46,519 nt of DNA from Hungatella sp. Lineage in GTDB: Bacteria > Bacillota > Clostridia > Lachnospirales > Lachnospiraceae. The notes under the pieces are model-generated. The model had not been told where the DNA came from. It was given only the letters and a program-made list of their open reading frames with translations, and did no database searches. Both the position numbers and the translations under genes were made by a program. Shown here piece after piece: positions 38,518 through 46,519 of the stretch. Within the stretch, counting starts at the first letter, position 1. Each line of letters starts with the position of its first letter. The stretch spans positions 1 through 46,519 of the forward strand of contig JAAWHU010000021.1 of the NCBI GenBank assembly GCA_022796015.1. Direction: 5' to 3'.

Positions 38518-40494
38518 TCATCCTTTCAGAAATCCCCTCCTCCCCGCCTCTTCCAGCAACCTGGGCAAGATTTCCGGGTACGTCCATTCCCCCGGCGCCT
38601 TATCCGTAATCACAATTTTCTCAATCTCACTGTGAAGCTCCTCTTCAAACTCCTTGATCTGCCCGCAATAAAGCATGCCGAAGCTCTCTTCCACACCAAG
38701 CTTATCCTCTCTCTGAACCGAATACACGCACACCGGTTCCAGGTCGAAATCCACAGCCCCGGTCTCCTCATACAGTTCCCGCCTGGCCGCCTGGAGAATG
38801 CTCTCTCCCGGCTCCCTGTGTCCTCCTGGAAACTCCCAGGTATTCCTGTCCCTGTGCTTGCAGAACACATAGTTTCCATTACTTCTCCCTATGACAACGG
38901 CAAATTTCAGCAGCTCATCATGGGCTTCCTCATAAAACCTGACCTCCACTCTCTTGCGCCTGTCTCCCCTGATAAACGGCTCATGAATCTCCTCAGACAT
39001 CAGAATCCCATATTTCTCCGGCCTCCTGTAGGCATTGCCGTGAACCTCGCGCCTCCGGTACTCCCGCATCTCCTCGATGGGAAAATCCGCCAGAAAAATA
39101 CCTTCCGCTTCATCTGCCTCCACAATCAAGGTGTCGCGGGAGCCGCTGTCACAAGGCCTGTATGCGATTCCGTCAAATGCAGTGGAATGTCCGTTGCAAT
39201 CCGGCTGCCCCTTGGGATAATTGACCGTGGCAATGCCAACCATGTTCTCGTAGGCCCTTCCCCGCAGCTGGGAGATACGGTTGATCTCCATGGGGCAGGC
39301 ATTGGGAACAAGGAGAAGCTCCGCCCCCTTCAGCATAAGGATCCTTGCACTCTCCGGAAATTCCCTGTCATAACAGATCATGCTGCCCACCTTCACGCTG
39401 CCCTTGGCCGTGTCCAGATCCTCCACATAAAATTCCTCTCCCGGCGTCAGTCTGCACTCCTCGCCGAAATCACAGGTATGTACCTTGGCATAGGTGTACA
39501 CCTCCTGGCCGAAGCGGTTAATCAGACATATGGCATTTCTCGGACGGGGCTCATAAGTCTCCAAGAAGGTGATCCCGATCGCCATATCCAGTTCCTTTGC
39601 CAGCCCTTTATACGCCTGGACAAAGTCACTGCCCTTCTCTATGGCCAGCGACTTTAACCTGTCTATATCCTCCGGTATCTCATAGCCGCAGCTCCACATC
39701 TCCGGGAACAAAGCGATATCCGCCCCCAGTTCCTTGGCCTCCCGACAGTAATCCATCCCCTTTTTAAGATTCCCTTCCAAAGTCCCCTCAGGCAGAAGCT
39801 GAAGGAGAGCCATCCGGATATTCCTGTTTTGATTCTTTTCCCCATGTTCCTCATGATTCCCGGCAGCCTTGCAAACTTCTGGACTGCCGCTGGTCTTTTC
39901 CGTGTTTTTCATGCCGGTCTCCGAATCTCCGGCATGGGCATGCTCATTTTCTATACTCCCTTTACAAGCGTCAACGGGTTCAGCACCTGCGCCTTTCCCA
40001 TCTCCGCATACCTCCTCATAAATATCATTCACTGTACTCTCCAGGCTCTGTTCCTTATAAACCATCTTCTCCCCCTGTATCCCCAGACAATCCTTCTCCA
40101 CCCACCAGCTCCTCATGGCCTCCTGGCCAAATTCCTCCCGGCAGGGCTTGGTTCTGTGACGGCTTAGGGTCTCCTCAAAAGGCAGGTCATAGTAATATGC
40201 ATAAATCTTATCCCCATACAATTCCTCCGCCAGCTCAAACAACGGCAGATACCAGTCCCTTCGCAGAATCCCCTCAAGAATCACGATTTCACAGTGTTCC
40301 CTTCCATATCGTAACAGTTCCTTCAAAAGAGGAAGGGCCTTGGTATCCCCGCTGTCTTTCACCCTCAGCATCTCCCGCCGCACCACATCCTGAGAAATCA
40401 ACATGGTATTGCAGCCCAACCGCTCCTGAAGAGCCTTTGCCGCAGTGGTCTTCCCGCTTCCCGAATTGCCTCTTATCATAATCAACTTTGCCAT
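38518..40494 (-). CDS. Three-domain fusion: P-loop kinase, nitrilase-type amidohydrolase, NUDIX hydrolase
   Basis: A 658-residue protein with three recognisable parts. Residues 1-175: an AAA_33/zeta-type P-loop kinase (Walker A GNSGSGKTT at 9-17, plus R-x-x-R lid-like TLSRHRTKPCREE). After a low-complexity linker (~180-225), a carbon-nitrogen hydrolase with the Glu-Lys-Cys triad visible in ALFPEMW, YAKVHTCDFGEE and SMICYDREFPE. From ~510: a NUDIX domain whose box GHREPGESILQAARRELYEETG matches the consensus. Together these suggest salvage or repair of a nucleotide-linked small molecule. The exact reaction is unknown. It ends with a strong terminator and follows the DUF6179-like gene by 11 nt. 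The combination seems uncommon. Confidence 0.87.
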   Translation of the reverse strand: MAKLIMIRGNSGSGKTTAAKALQERLGCNTMLISQDVVRREMLRVKDSGDTKALPLLKELLRYGREHCEIVILEGILRRDWYLPLFELAEELYGDKIYAYYYDLPFEETLSRHRTKPCREEFGQEAMRSWWVEKDCLGIQGEKMVYKEQSLESTVNDIYEEVCGDGKGAGAEPVDACKGSIENEHAHAGDSETGMKNTEKTSGSPEVCKAAGNHEEHGEKNQNRNIRMALLQLLPEGTLEGNLKKGMDYCREAKELGADIALFPEMWSCGYEIPEDIDRLKSLAIEKGSDFVQAYKGLAKELDMAIGITFLETYEPRPRNAICLINRFGQEVYTYAKVHTCDFGEECRLTPGEEFYVEDLDTAKGSVKVGSMICYDREFPESARILMLKGAELLLVPNACPMEINRISQLRGRAYENMVGIATVNYPKGQPDCNGHSTAFDGIAYRPCDSGSRDTLIVEADEAEGIFLADFPIEEMREYRRREVHGNAYRRPEKYGILMSEEIHEPFIRGDRRKRVEVRFYEEAHDELLKFAVVIGRSNGNYVFCKHRDRNTWEFPGGHREPGESILQAARRELYEETGAVDFDLEPVCVYSVQREDKLGVEESFGMLYCGQIKEFEEELHSEIEKIVITDKAPGEWTYPEILPRLLEEAGRRGFLKG

Positions 40495-40505
40495 TTGTTC
40501 TCCCT

Positions 40506-41339
40506 CTAAACAATCTCACAAAGACTCCCGTGGACAGCCCCGTTCTTTAACCGCAGGAGATTCCCTTTTACTGCACCCAAAAGATATTCTGCCAGTTCTC
40601 CTGAGCCCTCATAATATTCCTTCACAAGGGCTTTTAACTTCCCTTTCATTCCCTTCTCTATTTCATCCAGATCCATTTTCGCAAATATCCTCTGTATCTC
40701 CCCATAATCCTGTTCTTTCAGAGCAGGTTCCTGCAAGGACTTTCCCGCCAGAATATGGGCCATAACTGCCATGAGTACTATTTCGCAGAGATTCTCTGTC
40801 ATATCTCTGTACAGTCTGGTGTATCTGATCAGAATATTTCTCACATAATCCTTGGGGAATCTGCCCAAAAAAATCTGTTCCAGTCTTACACACACAATAA
40901 ACTTATAGATCTTATGGATCCCTTCAAGCCTGGAAATGTCCCGCAAAACAGGATAATCCAATGTGAGAACGGTATTCCGGGGATCAAAACAGGCGTCATA
41001 TTTCTTAAAAAACTCCGGCACTCCTTCCACAAATGTCTCATGGAGGCATCGGTTTTCATAAGAATCAAAAGAGGGCAGCATTTCATTGTACAATCTCAAT
41101 GCTTCCCCTGCCTTTTCCCTCACATATGCCGCCCCTATGTCATACATCTGCCGGGCCGGAATTTTCTCCTGCCGGATCGGCAAATTCTGTCCTTCCCTTT
41201 CTGCTGCATGGATACAGTACAGCACCGCCCCCATAAGCTGCTGGGCCTTTTCATAAGTGATTGACGTACTCTCATTGCCAGTATATTTTTCCGCCAGTTT
41301 TCCCACAATGGGCACCAATTCTTCTATCTCATAATTCAT
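40506..41339 (-). CDS. Conserved hypothetical protein (DUF6179-like)
   Basis: A 277-residue mostly helical, soluble protein. From memory it resembles the DUF6179 family of Lachnospiraceae, which occurs next to the DUF6323-like gene found immediately upstream here; I cannot verify this. No catalytic motif, signal peptide or membrane segment is seen. The start is given as ATG 41339 because GGAGG lies 9 nt before it; the ATG at 41345 is only 3 nt from that site. The upstream stop and this start are adjacent, so the pair is certainly co-translated. Function unknown. Confidence 0.7.
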   Translation of the reverse strand: MNYEIEELVPIVGKLAEKYTGNESTSITYEKAQQLMGAVLYCIHAAEREGQNLPIRQEKIPARQMYDIGAAYVREKAGEALRLYNEMLPSFDSYENRCLHETFVEGVPEFFKKYDACFDPRNTVLTLDYPVLRDISRLEGIHKIYKFIVCVRLEQIFLGRFPKDYVRNILIRYTRLYRDMTENLCEIVLMAVMAHILAGKSLQEPALKEQDYGEIQRIFAKMDLDEIEKGMKGKLKALVKEYYEGSGELAEYLLGAVKGNLLRLKNGAVHGSLCEIV

Positions 41340-41345
41340 AGGCAT

Positions 41346-41885
41346 CTACCTCCAGCAAAGATCTCTTAACGCCTCCAGATACAGTTCATAATCCCAGTGT
41401 TTCACATCATCGAATTTAGAATACTCCCCATATCCATCCCTTTCTTTGTATCCGCCGTATCCCGCACGGACCGCCTGTGCAAAATTGGCAAGGCATGTGC
41501 CTTCCAGATACTCCAGATCCCCGAAACAGATCTCCTCAAACTGTTCCCTCATAAGATGAAGAAGCTCATCATCCGTCATCTCGTCCATGACCTCATTTTT
41601 GAAAAGGTAAAAGATCTCCTGAAGGCGGACAATGGTCTCCGTATAATTGTTCTGGTCAATAAAATCCGAATCACAGAACTCATAAATAATCTTCGGCGCA
41701 ATGCCTCCACCAAACTCCACCCGTCTCTGTTCTAAAAGAGTGTTTTTCCTCTCCTCAAGAATTAGCCTGGCATCCTCCTCACTTAAAATAAGTCCAAACT
41801 TCTCCGTGGCCTGGTTGGTCTCCATGACTTTTGCCAGCTGGTTTTGCTGCTGCATCAGAATCATCCAATCCTTGCTCAAGCACAT
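41346..41885 (-). CDS. Conserved hypothetical protein (DUF6323-like)
   Basis: A ~179-residue acidic helical protein (MQQQNQLAKVMETNQATEKF near the start, ending in WDYELYLEALRDLCWR). It resembles what I recall as DUF6323, found beside DUF6179 in Clostridia; unverified. The start is ambiguous: ATG 41885 follows GGGAGGA too closely, while a TTG two codons later (41879) has GGAGG at 7 nt. Longer readings from 41978 have no site. It contains SEEDARLILEERKNTLLEQR, an E/R-rich helix that may mediate oligomerisation. Function unknown. It is followed directly by the DUF6179-like gene. Confidence 0.68.
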   Translation of the reverse strand: MCLSKDWMILMQQQNQLAKVMETNQATEKFGLILSEEDARLILEERKNTLLEQRRVEFGGGIAPKIIYEFCDSDFIDQNNYTETIVRLQEIFYLFKNEVMDEMTDDELLHLMREQFEEICFGDLEYLEGTCLANFAQAVRAGYGGYKERDGYGEYSKFDDVKHWDYELYLEALRDLCWR

Positions 41886-42085
41886 TCCTCCCTTTTTCCG
41901 TGTTGGCACATTCCGTTCTCTATTTTTTACTCTGATATGATAGCACGGCAAAAACAGGATTTCCAGTCTGGTAATCAAACAGATTTAATGGTATACTATT
42001 AGTGGAAAGAATACCCACCATGCAGCAGATGCTTTTGCTCCACTGCCAATATGGGCTGCAAGATGCATCTTATGGTTCACCGTTT

Positions 42086-43105
42086 TTATCTCCTGGCTGC
42101 CGCCTTTTTCCTAAGATCCGGCATGCCGAACTCTCTCAGCGCCTCATGAAAAGAGGACTGTCTGGGAAATTCATTCCTGCAGCCAAGAAGCGTTCTCTCC
42201 ACAGCCCCTGTCTCTTCTCTGGATTCCTTCACTTCCCCCAAAGCCTCCGCCATCTTGAGGGCGATATCTCCCAGGATCTTGTATTTTTTGTCAATGAATC
42301 CCAAGGCCTTCTTCCCTGTAAGGAGCTGCTGGTCCGTGTCCTTTCTCTCCTGAAAGTATTCCATGACGGCAAGGCAGCAAGAAGGGTGGCTTGCAGCTGT
42401 TTTTAGAGCCGTGTCTGTCAACTCATCTCCCTCTTTCTGGAGCAGCACTGCTTCACACAAAAGTCTGCCTGCCTTATCTCCGGGTTTCCCTGAAAGAAAT
42501 TCCATCCATGCTTCCATAAACGCATCAAGGTCAGGAAGATCCTCCTTCCCCATGGACAAAATTTCCTCCAACTTCATGTCACTGAAAAACGAAGTTGCCA
42601 CATAATCATAGAGGATCTGAGGCCTTTCCTCGGGCCTGGCAGTCTTATAAGCTCCATAGAGAACGCTTTTTTCAGGGTTCTTGTGTTTATGGAGATTAGA
42701 TTTTCGTTTTCCATCTCCTCTAAGTCTATAGAAAAACCCTCCCCGTCATCGCTAACCCAGGCTTCGGTCTCCTCCATGAGCCCAAACAGCTCCAGAGCCG
42801 TCTCATAAAATCCGTCATTGACACATCTCTCCGCCAGCCCGGCGGCTTTTTCATAGATCTCCCCGATTCCGTCAGGGTCTTCATATTCATAGACCCAGTC
42901 GCTGTCCCAATATCCGGAAGAATAATCCTCATACCCCTGGGCATCAAAGGTTACCTCCTCCTCTTCGATATCTTTGAATCTCTCTTTTAAGCGGGCATAC
43001 TCTCTTTATATCCGCCTCCAGTGGTTTTGACGGATTTTACGGCTCATTCTCCCTTCATTATACGCTTCTAAAGACAGTCGTTCAATATTTTTCTGACGAT
43101 CCCAT
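42086..43105 (-). pseudogene. Decayed gene of unknown function, with in-frame stop and frameshift
   Basis: Three reading frames on the minus strand join to one protein: an N-terminal part EWDRQKNIERLSLEAYNEGR (from ~43105), an in-frame TAA at 43006-43008, then REYARLKERFKDIEEEEVTF and DWVYEYEDPDGIGEIYEKAA, a frameshift near 42679-42695, then KHKNPEKSVLYGAYKTA running into ATSFFSDMKLEEILSMGKED to the stop at 42086. The acidic Y/D/W-rich stretch and A-E-x-x-x-x-D-G-x-Y-E-x-A-L-E-L-x repeat remind me of the helical region of some Firmicute SWIM zinc-finger proteins, but no zinc motif remains. The gene lies between the MATE gene and the DUF6323-like gene. It is clearly not translated as one chain now. 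Confidence 0.65.
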
Positions 43106-43110
43106 TCTCT

Positions 43111-44442
43111 TTAATATCCGTACTTCTTCCTATATCTCAGAAACAGAAACACCGACAAAGCAAAGGCCATGAGTTCTGCCGCAGGCGTTGCCAGCCAAAT
43201 CCCATTTACACCAAATATTATAGGAAGAAGGAGCATGGTAATCATCATAAACACAAAGGATCTGGAGAATGCAAGGATGGCAGAAACCATTCCCTTGGAT
43301 AATGCTGTAAACATACTGCTGGCAAAAATATTAAACCCAATAAAAAACAATGCAGCCGTACAGATGCGGTTTCCTGTCACTGCCAGGTCATAGACCGGAT
43401 TGTCCGGCCGTGCAAAAACCGATACCAGCGGTTTCGTCAGCAGGAAGGATGCCCCCACGGTAACTACACAGATGCACGTGATTACCTTCAGACTCAATAC
43501 AATCATTTTTTTTAGCTTCTCATGATTTTTCTCTCCATAATAAAAGCTGATCATAGGCGCTACCCCATAGGAATATCCGGTATACAGAGAACTGGCAAAC
43601 ATCAGCACATACATGATAATCGTGACAGCCGCAACGCCTTCCTCCCCCACATAATAAAGCATGGTCCAGTTAACCATCATGGTGACAATTCCGGTAACCA
43701 GGGCAGTGGCCATCTCCGAGGAGCCATTTGCCGCTGCATTTCCAAGAACCTTAAGTCGGAACACAGGTTTCCTAAAGTGAAGAAGGCTCTCCCTCCGGCT
43801 GAAAACCACCAGGCCTGCGACGGCTGTCACAGAATATCCAAGTCCTGTGGCAATGGCCGCACCGCTGATACCCATATGAAGCCCGGCGATGAACACATAA
43901 TCGAGAACCATATTCAAAATACCGCCTGTCACGGAGCATATCAGGGAAAGCGCCGCCTTCTCGCTGGCAATCATATAAAGGGTAAAGTTGTTCATGAGAA
44001 GAATGGGCACCGTAAATACCAGATATCGGCTTAAATACTCCACACAATAGCGTTCTACATCGGCAGACAGATTCATCCCTGCAAAAATAGGATCCATTGC
44101 CAGACACCCTGCCCCCCACATAACAAGGCCCACAAGAACATTTACCACCATCAGAAAGGTAAAATCTTCCCTGGCTTCCTCCGCCTTCTGGCCCCCCATC
44201 TTTTTCATAATGACCGCGCTTCCCCCTGTGGCAAGCATGGTGGAGACAGCCGTCACAAGCTGAATTACCGGCGCCGTCAGATTAATGGCTGACAGCGCAT
44301 CCGTGCCGATGAGATTTGATACAAACAGGCCATCGACCATGGTGTAAAAAGACATAAATACGGTCATGGCAATGGTTGGCACAGCAAATTTCAGAATATT
44401 TTTCAGAGTTACCGGGTTTTCATAAACATTTTTCTTATCCAT
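43111..44442 (-). CDS. MATE-family multidrug efflux protein
   Basis: A 443-residue MATE transporter of the NorM/MepA-like class with 12 membrane helices in two six-helix halves (first half NILKFAVPTIAMTVFMSFYT with MVDGLFV; second half LGNAAANGSSEMATALVTGI). It would export cationic drugs with sodium or protons. The ATG at 44442 has GGAGG 8 nt upstream; a longer in-frame start at 44541 runs into the promoter. It is divergent from a MerR regulator gene, with a 19-bp-spacer promoter carrying the expected dyad, which is direct evidence for MerR-type activation by drugs. Confidence 0.92.
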   Translation of the reverse strand: MDKKNVYENPVTLKNILKFAVPTIAMTVFMSFYTMVDGLFVSNLIGTDALSAINLTAPVIQLVTAVSTMLATGGSAVIMKKMGGQKAEEAREDFTFLMVVNVLVGLVMWGAGCLAMDPIFAGMNLSADVERYCVEYLSRYLVFTVPILLMNNFTLYMIASEKAALSLICSVTGGILNMVLDYVFIAGLHMGISGAAIATGLGYSVTAVAGLVVFSRRESLLHFRKPVFRLKVLGNAAANGSSEMATALVTGIVTMMVNWTMLYYVGEEGVAAVTIIMYVLMFASSLYTGYSYGVAPMISFYYGEKNHEKLKKMIVLSLKVITCICVVTVGASFLLTKPLVSVFARPDNPVYDLAVTGNRICTAALFFIGFNIFASSMFTALSKGMVSAILAFSRSFVFMMITMLLLPIIFGVNGIWLATPAAELMAFALSVFLFLRYRKKYGY

Positions 44443-44479
44443 ATGAATTTCCTCCTTGCAGTTTCTTTCTGTAGGGAGT

Positions 44480-44510
44480 ATCATAAACCATACAGTAACT
44501 GTACAGTCAA
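44480..44510 (-). promoter_or_regulatory. MerR-type promoter of the MATE gene (19-bp spacer)
   Basis: On the minus strand TTGACT (44505-44510) and TATGAT (44480-44485) are 19 bp apart, too far for normal use and diagnostic of MerR-family activation by DNA distortion. A perfect dyad TACAGT-A-ACTGTA (44491-44503) sits within the spacer. Confidence 0.88.
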
Positions 44511-44524
44511 TAGGAAATGAAACA

Positions 44525-45343
44525 ATGATTGAAAAAAACAAATTACTTACTATCGGACAATTTGCCGCGATTCACGGCATAAATAAGAAAACGCTGATGT
44601 GGTATGATGAGATCGGCCTTTTTAAGCCTGCCTGTATCAACCCGGAAAACGGATACCGCTGTTATAATTACCATCAGAGCCCCATACTGGAAACCATTCT
44701 CCTCCTTCGGGAGCTGGATGTATCCATCACGGAAATCCAAAGCTTTATGAAGAACCGCTCCGCTGAAAGTTTAAAATGTCTTCTGGATGAAAAAATTGCA
44801 GAACTTGACCGACAGGTCATGCACCTTAAGGCAGTCAGAAAGACCTTGCACAATCACCGGCAGAATATGTCCACCCTTCTGACCATGGATCTGTCAGAAA
44901 TCAGCGTGGTGAAAAAAGAAAGACACTGCCTGGTAACCGTAGACATTGACCAGGATGTGTCTTTTGAAAAAGAAGTGGAGTTAATCACAGCCCAAACCTC
45001 CAGATATCACCTTGGCCGTCTCCATGATGCCTCCTACGGTTCCATGATACCTGTCTCAAGCCTTTTAAACGGATATTTTGACGACTATACCAAATTATTC
45101 ATCGAGATTCCTTTTCTGGACTACAAAAGCGATCTCCACATACAGCCGGAAGGAAACTATCTAAGAGCTTTCCACAAAGGAACTTGGGAAAATATTCCCC
45201 GGCGGTATGAGGAGATCCTTAAACATGCCCGCAGACAGGGGCTGACGCTGCAGGGCTATTCTTATGAAAAAGGAATTAATGATGTGGTGGCTGACCGGGT
45301 GGAGGATTATATCGTACAGATCGAGATTCCTGTCCTCGGCTAA
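44525..45343 (+). CDS. MerR-family regulator with GyrI-like effector domain (BmrR-like)
   Basis: A 272-residue regulator. The MerR helix-turn-helix starts KLLTIGQFAAIHGINKKTLM followed by WYDEIGLFKP, with N-P-E-N-G-Y-R-C-Y, then a dimerisation helix (AELDRQVMHLKAVRKTLHNH) and a GyrI-like ligand domain from ~140. It should sense multiple drugs and activate the divergent MATE gene. The ATG at 44525 is chosen because the family motif starts there and an earlier start (44456) lies across the divergent promoter; its ribosome site is weak (AGGAAATG). It ends 30 bp before the alaS relic. Confidence 0.9.
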   Translation: MIEKNKLLTIGQFAAIHGINKKTLMWYDEIGLFKPACINPENGYRCYNYHQSPILETILLLRELDVSITEIQSFMKNRSAESLKCLLDEKIAELDRQVMHLKAVRKTLHNHRQNMSTLLTMDLSEISVVKKERHCLVTVDIDQDVSFEKEVELITAQTSRYHLGRLHDASYGSMIPVSSLLNGYFDDYTKLFIEIPFLDYKSDLHIQPEGNYLRAFHKGTWENIPRRYEEILKHARRQGLTLQGYSYEKGINDVVADRVEDYIVQIEIPVLG

Positions 45344-45372
45344 AAGCCGTTGTTCTGCGCCGGATAAATGGC

Positions 45373-46382
45373 TAAACCTCCTGTATTATCTACATGGGGC
45401 CCTCCGCAGACCTCTCTGCTCCAGACTTTGCCTTGGGCATCCTTCATTGTGTATACCTTGACCACATCCGGGTATTTATCCCAGAAATTGCCGCTGGCAC
45501 CGCTCTCTTGCCTCCGTTTTCGGCAGCTTTGCAACCGAAACAGCCGCCTTGGAGGCAATGGCGTCATTTACAAATTTTTCAACTGCCGCCAGCTGCTCCG
45601 GCGTAAGTTTTTCATCATGGTTAAAATCAAACCGAAGCCTCTCTGCCGTAATGTTACTCCCCTTTTGCAGAACATGGCTGCCTAGAACCTGCCGCAGCCC
45701 CGCAAGCAGCAAGTGCGCCGCCGTATGAAGCGCCGTGGTTTCCTCCGACTTGTCGGCCAGACCCCCTTTGAATTTTCCGGCAGACGCTGTGCGGCTCATC
45801 TCGGCATGCTTCCTTGCCGCCTCCTCATAGGACTCCTTTTCCTCTATATGATATCCGTTTTCTGCCAGGAACTCTTCTGTCAGCTCAAGGGGGAAACCGT
45901 AAGTTTCATAAAAGTAAGATGCTTCTGCCCCTGTAACCTTCCCCCTGTTCCTAATATGCTTTTGGATCTCGATTTCCCCCTGCTGCAGGGTTTTGCGGAA
46001 TAACCGTTCTTCCTTGTTTATGATTTCCACAACCTTCTTCTTGTTGGCAATCAAATCTTCGTATGGTGTCGCTTCGTCCATATATACCTGGGCCAGATCA
46101 ACTGCCAGGCTTCCCTGTATTCCGATTTTTCTGCCTGCACGGATTGCTCTTCTCAGCAGCCTTCTCGTCACATATCCGGCGTCGCTGTTGGAAGGCTCTG
46201 CTCCATCATTGATCAAAAACGTGGCCGCACAAATATGGTCCAATATGATCCGAAATGACTTCAAATCGTCGGTATAGTTTCTGCCGCTTAATTCCTCTAA
46301 CTTTTTCCTGGCATTCAAAAAGAAGGCCGTGTTGTAAATATCCCTGTCACCGCTTAAAGCAGTTGCAACTCTCTCCAGGGTA
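45373..46382 (-). pseudogene. alaS fragment (alanyl-tRNA synthetase), truncated at both ends and frameshifted
   Basis: From LERVATALSGDRDIYNTAFF (near 46380) through SDAGYVTRRLLRRAIRAGRK, TAAHLLLAGLRQVLG with SHVLQKGSN (the H-x-x-x-H editing site) to the motif CGGPHVDNTGGL near 45390, this is alanyl-tRNA synthetase. Residues before ~240 (the whole aminoacylation core with its class II motifs) and the C-terminal end are absent. A frameshift sits in the AG-repeat at 45503-45509, so the last part reads in another frame. It therefore cannot charge tRNA. A real alaS must exist elsewhere. Both edges join unrelated sequence, so this is a relic, or an assembly artefact. Confidence 0.87.
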
Positions 46383-46386
46383 GTCT

Positions 46387-46398
46387 GTCCATATGGAC
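46387..46398. repeat. 12-bp palindrome at the alaS fragment edge
   Basis: GTCCATATGGAC is a perfect palindrome directly where homology to alaS stops. It may mark an insertion boundary, but no transposase is visible in the window. Confidence 0.4.
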
Positions 46399-46437
46399 CC
46401 CCAGATAAAGTTACACTATCCCGACAGAAGAAAATTC

Positions 46438-46466
46438 TTGAACTTTCCCGCAGATTGTGCTATTCT
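46438..46466 (+). promoter_or_regulatory. Possible promoter reading out of the right end
   Basis: TTGAAC (46438-46443), 17-bp spacer, TATTCT (46461-46466), followed by a GC-rich imperfect hairpin (46480-46503). Its gene would lie beyond the window. The 137 bp right of the alaS relic hold no gene that I can recognise. Confidence 0.4.
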
Positions 46467-46519
46467 TTAGATAAAGAGAGGCGCCTGCTGGTAACAGACG
46501 CCCCACGGGAGCTACCGAT

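Noticed and set aside
38422-39657. 411-codon plus-strand frame opposite the fusion protein
   Set aside because: It crosses the terminator at 38447-38487 and has no domain; the minus-strand frame has three catalytic motifs.
1-46519. CRISPR array, tRNA or rRNA genes, complete transposase or phage genes
   Set aside because: No regularly spaced repeats, cloverleaf-type genes or transposase/integrase motifs were noticed; I did not run a covariance or profile search.

Overview
The window reads as chromosomal DNA of a gut-type Clostridia species, probably Lachnospiraceae (Enterocloster/Hungatella-like). I infer this from the gene content: LoaP-led capsule locus, BceAB/BceRS-type transporter with two-component system, DUF6323/DUF6179-like pair, PadR/HxlR/MerR regulators. 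Strong GGAGG ribosome sites and the mix of AT-rich capsule genes with higher-GC core genes fit this. No rRNA, tRNA or CRISPR array was recognised.

Region 1 (about 280-18750, all minus strand) is a large surface-polysaccharide operon. In transcription order it holds a NusG-like gene, the NusG-type antiterminator loaP, a DegT aminotransferase, an LpxD-like N-acyltransferase, a PglC-like initiating sugar transferase, an acyl carrier protein, an FkbH-like HAD/GNAT enzyme, a VOC epimerase-like enzyme, a PIG-L deacetylase, a GT2, an MBL-fold hydrolase, an ATP-grasp ligase, an SDR, a LicD transferase, a GT4, Wzy, a GT-B-like transferase, Wzx and a truncated NeuA-PseG-like enzyme. The first half looks like an acyl-ACP-dependent route for N-acylating the initiating amino sugar. 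The second half supplies assembly, polymerisation and export.

Region 2 (18748-19119) is the most notable part. Two 22-bp perfect inverted repeats, themselves palindromic, flank about 135 bp that contain one consensus promoter (TTGACA-17-TATAAT). In the orientation given the promoter points away from the capsule operon and towards a padR gene. This looks like an invertible, phase-variable capsule promoter captured in the OFF state, upstream of NusG paralogues, an arrangement reminiscent of Bacteroides capsule loci.

Region 3 (19120-25369) holds padR, a divergent hxlR / tandem radical-SAM pair with duplicated upstream sequence, a CoA-transferase and an XRE regulator. Region 4 (25601-30144) is a BceRS-BceAB-type antimicrobial-peptide sensing and detoxification module. 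Region 5 (30178-38410) is a type I restriction-modification operon with two specificity genes (one half-size), dinD, and a YgjP-like metallopeptidase. Region 6 (38456-43110) holds a kinase-nitrilase-NUDIX fusion, two conserved hypotheticals and a decayed gene. Region 7 (43111-46519) holds a MATE exporter with a divergent MerR regulator and a classic 19-bp-spacer MerR promoter, then a decayed, twice-truncated alaS fragment.

Both window ends carry odd junctions: a response-regulator fragment fused to truncated neuA on the left, and an alaS fragment joined to unrelated DNA on the right. These may be real rearrangements or assembly joins. All functional statements are from reading motifs; no database search was run.
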